Shown here piece after piece: positions 6,669-8,475 of a DNA stretch of 8,475 bases. The DNA comes from Cellvibrionaceae bacterium. GTDB taxonomy: Bacteria; Pseudomonadota; Gammaproteobacteria; Pseudomonadales; Cellvibrionaceae. Location: NCBI GenBank assembly GCA_025800435.1, contig JAOXRV010000562.1:1-8475 (forward strand). Direction: 5' to 3'. The position numbers and the translations under genes were made by a program. The notes under the pieces were generated by a model. The model saw only the letters and a list, made by a program, of their open reading frames with translations. It was not told the DNA's origin and did no database searches. Each line of letters starts with the position of its first letter. Within the stretch, counting starts at the first letter, position 1.

Positions 6669-7340
6669 TCAGGTGTCTGCCCAGCGGCGCAATAAGTTCG
6701 CGTGGCTTTTGCTAACCCAATCAAAACTTGCGGTCTTACCCTGCTCGCGCATAATCTGTTTACGCGCCAAATCCAACTCATATAAAATTTCACGATCGGC
6801 GGCGCTGCGCACGTAGCTCTCTATCCAGGTCAGGGCAACCCGGCGCACTCCGGCACTAACCGGTTTAACTTCATGTAAGGTGGTACTCGGGTAGACAACC
6901 GCATCCCCTGCCGCAAGTTTAAACTCAATACTCTGGCCATGGTGTTGAATATGCAACTCACCACCTTGATACTCAGCTGGATCGCTTAAAAATAGGGTAC
7001 AGGAAAGATCGCTGCGGGCAATCGCTTGTGCCCCCATCAAGGCATCGTCGGTGTGCATACCATAGTGGCCGCCATCGCAGCTTTCGCTAACCATAAATGG
7101 CTGTATATACTTGGGGTAGCTGGCGGCGGTAAATTCGGGCTGTTGGCTGAGCGCAAGGGTCAGGCTGTTATCCAGCTCGTCTTGCTGTTGCTCACTGCCC
7201 TGCCACTGGCGGTTTTGCTTAACTTGCTTGGCGTGCCAACCTGCGGTGGCCTGCCCGTCGCTAAACACACCACCATCAATCAGGCCGTTAATCGCCTGCA
7301 GTTGAGCCTGATTTAACAGGCCAGGTAGTTTGATAATCAT
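6669..7340 (-). CDS. piuC: PKHD-type Fe(II)/2-oxoglutarate dioxygenase (PiuC/YbiX family)
   Basis: The 223-residue product beginning MIIKLPGLLNQAQL has the length and layout of E. coli YbiX (225 aa) and Pseudomonas PiuC. Predicted iron ligands are His96 and Asp98 in GMHTDDA and His156 in STTLHEVKP; Arg166 (in GVRRVALTW) would hold 2-oxoglutarate. DLSCTLFLSDPAEYQGGELH and the C-terminal NLLRRWADT are also family-like. The frame is open back to an ATG at 7385, but that extension would be encoded within the terminator hairpin and has no family counterpart, so the ATG at 7340 is preferred. No strong Shine-Dalgarno sequence precedes it. In other bacteria the gene neighbours a siderophore receptor (piuA-piuC, fiu-ybiX), as here, which argues for a role in iron uptake. 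The hydroxylated substrate is unknown to me. Transcription probably comes through or over the upstream terminator. Confidence 0.93.
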   Translation of the reverse strand: MIIKLPGLLNQAQLQAINGLIDGGVFSDGQATAGWHAKQVKQNRQWQGSEQQQDELDNSLTLALSQQPEFTAASYPKYIQPFMVSESCDGGHYGMHTDDALMGAQAIARSDLSCTLFLSDPAEYQGGELHIQHHGQSIEFKLAAGDAVVYPSTTLHEVKPVSAGVRRVALTWIESYVRSAADREILYELDLARKQIMREQGKTASFDWVSKSHANLLRRWADT

Positions 7341-7363
7341 ATTGCCATACCAAAACAGCGCCC

Positions 7364-7400
7364 AAAAAGGCAAGCGCACTGGCATTGCAGTGCGCTTGCC
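7364..7400 (-). terminator. Intrinsic terminator of the TonB-dependent receptor gene
   Basis: GGCAAGCGCACTG (7369-7381) and CAGTGCGCTTGCC (7388-7400) form a perfect 13-bp stem with a six-base loop. In the minus direction it is followed at once by five T (7364-7368). It begins 13 bases after the receptor stop codon at 7414-7416. Read in the plus direction there is no T run, so it is one-directional. Its T run ends 23 bases before the piuC start codon. Confidence 0.9.
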
Positions 7401-7413
7401 AAGGCGCTAACAA

Positions 7414-8475
7414 TTAGAAGCTATAACGCACACTCAAGTTTAGCGAACGCGGCTCATTGGGCTGCACGGTAACCCAGTTTGCGCCGGCCTCGGCGCGGTT
7501 TTTATCGAAGGCATTACGCACCACCAAGGATGCATCCACCGTGCCGTCATCGTAATACAAGCCCAGATCAGCTTCCAGGTATTGCTCTAAGGTGTACTGA
7601 CCATCGTAGCGATCAGATTCAAAGCGCAAACCAGCGCCGAGACGAAACTTATCCAGCTCTCCGGCAAACTGATAGCTATTCCACAGCGCCATACTGTGCT
7701 TGGGCGTATTCGAGGCCTGGCGACCTTGATCATCGCCAATAGTATCGTAGGCGCGGGTAAAGGCGTAGCTGATGGTGCTGGTCCACTGTTTGCCGATGGC
7801 TAAACTGGCATCCCACTCCAAACCTTCAGAGCGGAAACTGGCGCCCTCTAGCTGACGTAAAAACCACACCCCATCGACACGCTCAAACTTGGTGCTGTTG
7901 GAGCGCTCCAGGCGAAACAGTGTCAGCCCGGTACTGAGTGCATCATCAAACAACTCTGCCTTGATACCGATCTCGTAGTTATCGCCTTCAACTGGCTGGT
8001 AGCTGGTTTTGCCTTGACCATACTGCGTAATCCAACGGGCACTGACCGGGTCGTACGAGCGGCTGTAGGTGGCGAACAAATTGATCTCATCGTTGAGCGC
8101 ATAAATCACCCCGAGATCCCATATCGTATCGCTGAACTCACCGCTATAGGCGTTGCCACGGCGAGTTTCCTGCTGCTCTTGCTTGACATACGCCAGACCT
8201 GCGGCGACGGTAAAATCACCCAGGCTGATTCGGTCTTTTAAGTAGATATTGGTGTCTTTTTCATTGCGTGGCGACAAATCAACAGCCATCAAGTCGGCCG
8301 GAATCGGACCGACAATTTGCTGGCTCGGGTTAATCGCAGAAATGGTATTTTTGCCCACCGCATCTGCATTACCTTGGAATTTACGCGCAAAGCCAACATC
8401 CATATCGCGGTAGTTAAGCCCGAACAGCAAGTGGTGATCCATGCCGGCGAGGGAAAACTTACCTTGCAGCGAGCC
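7414..8475 (-). CDS. TonB-dependent siderophore receptor, C-terminal half; N-terminus off the right edge
   Basis: Outer-membrane beta-barrel receptors of this type import ferric siderophores using energy passed on by TonB. The window holds the last 353 residues; the frame stays open to the right edge, and the internal Met at 8442 is not the start. Family signs are MDHHLLFGLNYRDMDV (a barrel strand), LFATYSRSYDPVSARW, YEIGIKAELFDDALSTGL, LFRLERSN, VVRNAFDKNRAEAG, and a C-terminal strand ending LNLSVRYSF with the terminal Phe used in outer-membrane assembly. The spacing and motifs fit the FhuA/Fiu/PiuA type of siderophore receptor. The plug, TonB box and signal peptide are outside the window. 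piuC follows 73 bases downstream, matching known receptor-dioxygenase pairs. Fur control is likely from family knowledge, but the promoter is not in view. The siderophore cannot be named. Confidence 0.92.
   Translation of the reverse strand, partial: GSLQGKFSLAGMDHHLLFGLNYRDMDVGFARKFQGNADAVGKNTISAINPSQQIVGPIPADLMAVDLSPRNEKDTNIYLKDRISLGDFTVAAGLAYVKQEQQETRRGNAYSGEFSDTIWDLGVIYALNDEINLFATYSRSYDPVSARWITQYGQGKTSYQPVEGDNYEIGIKAELFDDALSTGLTLFRLERSNSTKFERVDGVWFLRQLEGASFRSEGLEWDASLAIGKQWTSTISYAFTRAYDTIGDDQGRQASNTPKHSMALWNSYQFAGELDKFRLGAGLRFESDRYDGQYTLEQYLEADLGLYYDDGTVDASLVVRNAFDKNRAEAGANWVTVQPNEPRSLNLSVRYSF

Noticed and set aside
7026..7316. A 96-codon plus-strand open frame.
   Set aside because: It is antisense to piuC, which has all catalytic residues and family length. 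The plus frame has no domain and no ribosome site.
7341..7385. Upstream ATG at 7385 for piuC.
   Set aside because: The added 15 residues would be encoded by the receptor terminator hairpin, and family members begin at the MIIKLPG-like position.

Overview
The window looks like ordinary chromosome from a gammaproteobacterium, probably a marine one. The protein sequences resemble gammaproteobacterial families, and purL and mltF diverge from each other as they do in Escherichia coli. A lineage near Cellvibrionales/Spongiibacteraceae is a guess from general sequence character, not something the window proves.

Left part (1-2723, minus strand): purL, the long single-chain phosphoribosylformylglycinamidine synthase of purine synthesis. 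Its start lies in the window and its C-terminal third, including the glutaminase domain, runs off the left edge. A plausible sigma70-type promoter for it lies at 2790-2818.

Intergenic part (2724-3415): about 690 bases without a believable protein gene. It holds the most unusual object of the window, a compact element of about 262 bp at 2940-3201. The element has 30-bp imperfect terminal inverted repeats, a 4-bp CTAG direct repeat on each side, and two long internal hairpins packed between the termini. It looks like a non-autonomous, MITE-type element whose single strand would fold into a three-way junction. I do not recognise the family.

Middle (3416-6632, plus strand): mltF, a membrane-bound lytic transglycosylase with a solute-binding-like module followed by a lysozyme-like domain. 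After 64 bases comes a gene for an exported lipoprotein of the amidohydrolase-3 (YtcJ/NfdA-like) family, substrate unknown.

Right part (6669-8475, minus strand): a two-gene iron-uptake locus. The C-terminal half of a TonB-dependent siderophore receptor enters from the right edge. It ends in a strong intrinsic terminator and is followed by a PiuC/YbiX-type Fe(II)/2-oxoglutarate dioxygenase, the usual partner of PiuA/Fiu-type receptors. The terminator ends only 23 bases before the dioxygenase start, so that gene probably depends on read-through or on a promoter overlapping the terminator.

Apart from the structured repeat element and the terminator arrangement, I see no sign of a new multi-gene system. 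There are no CRISPR arrays, tRNA or rRNA genes, or transposase genes.
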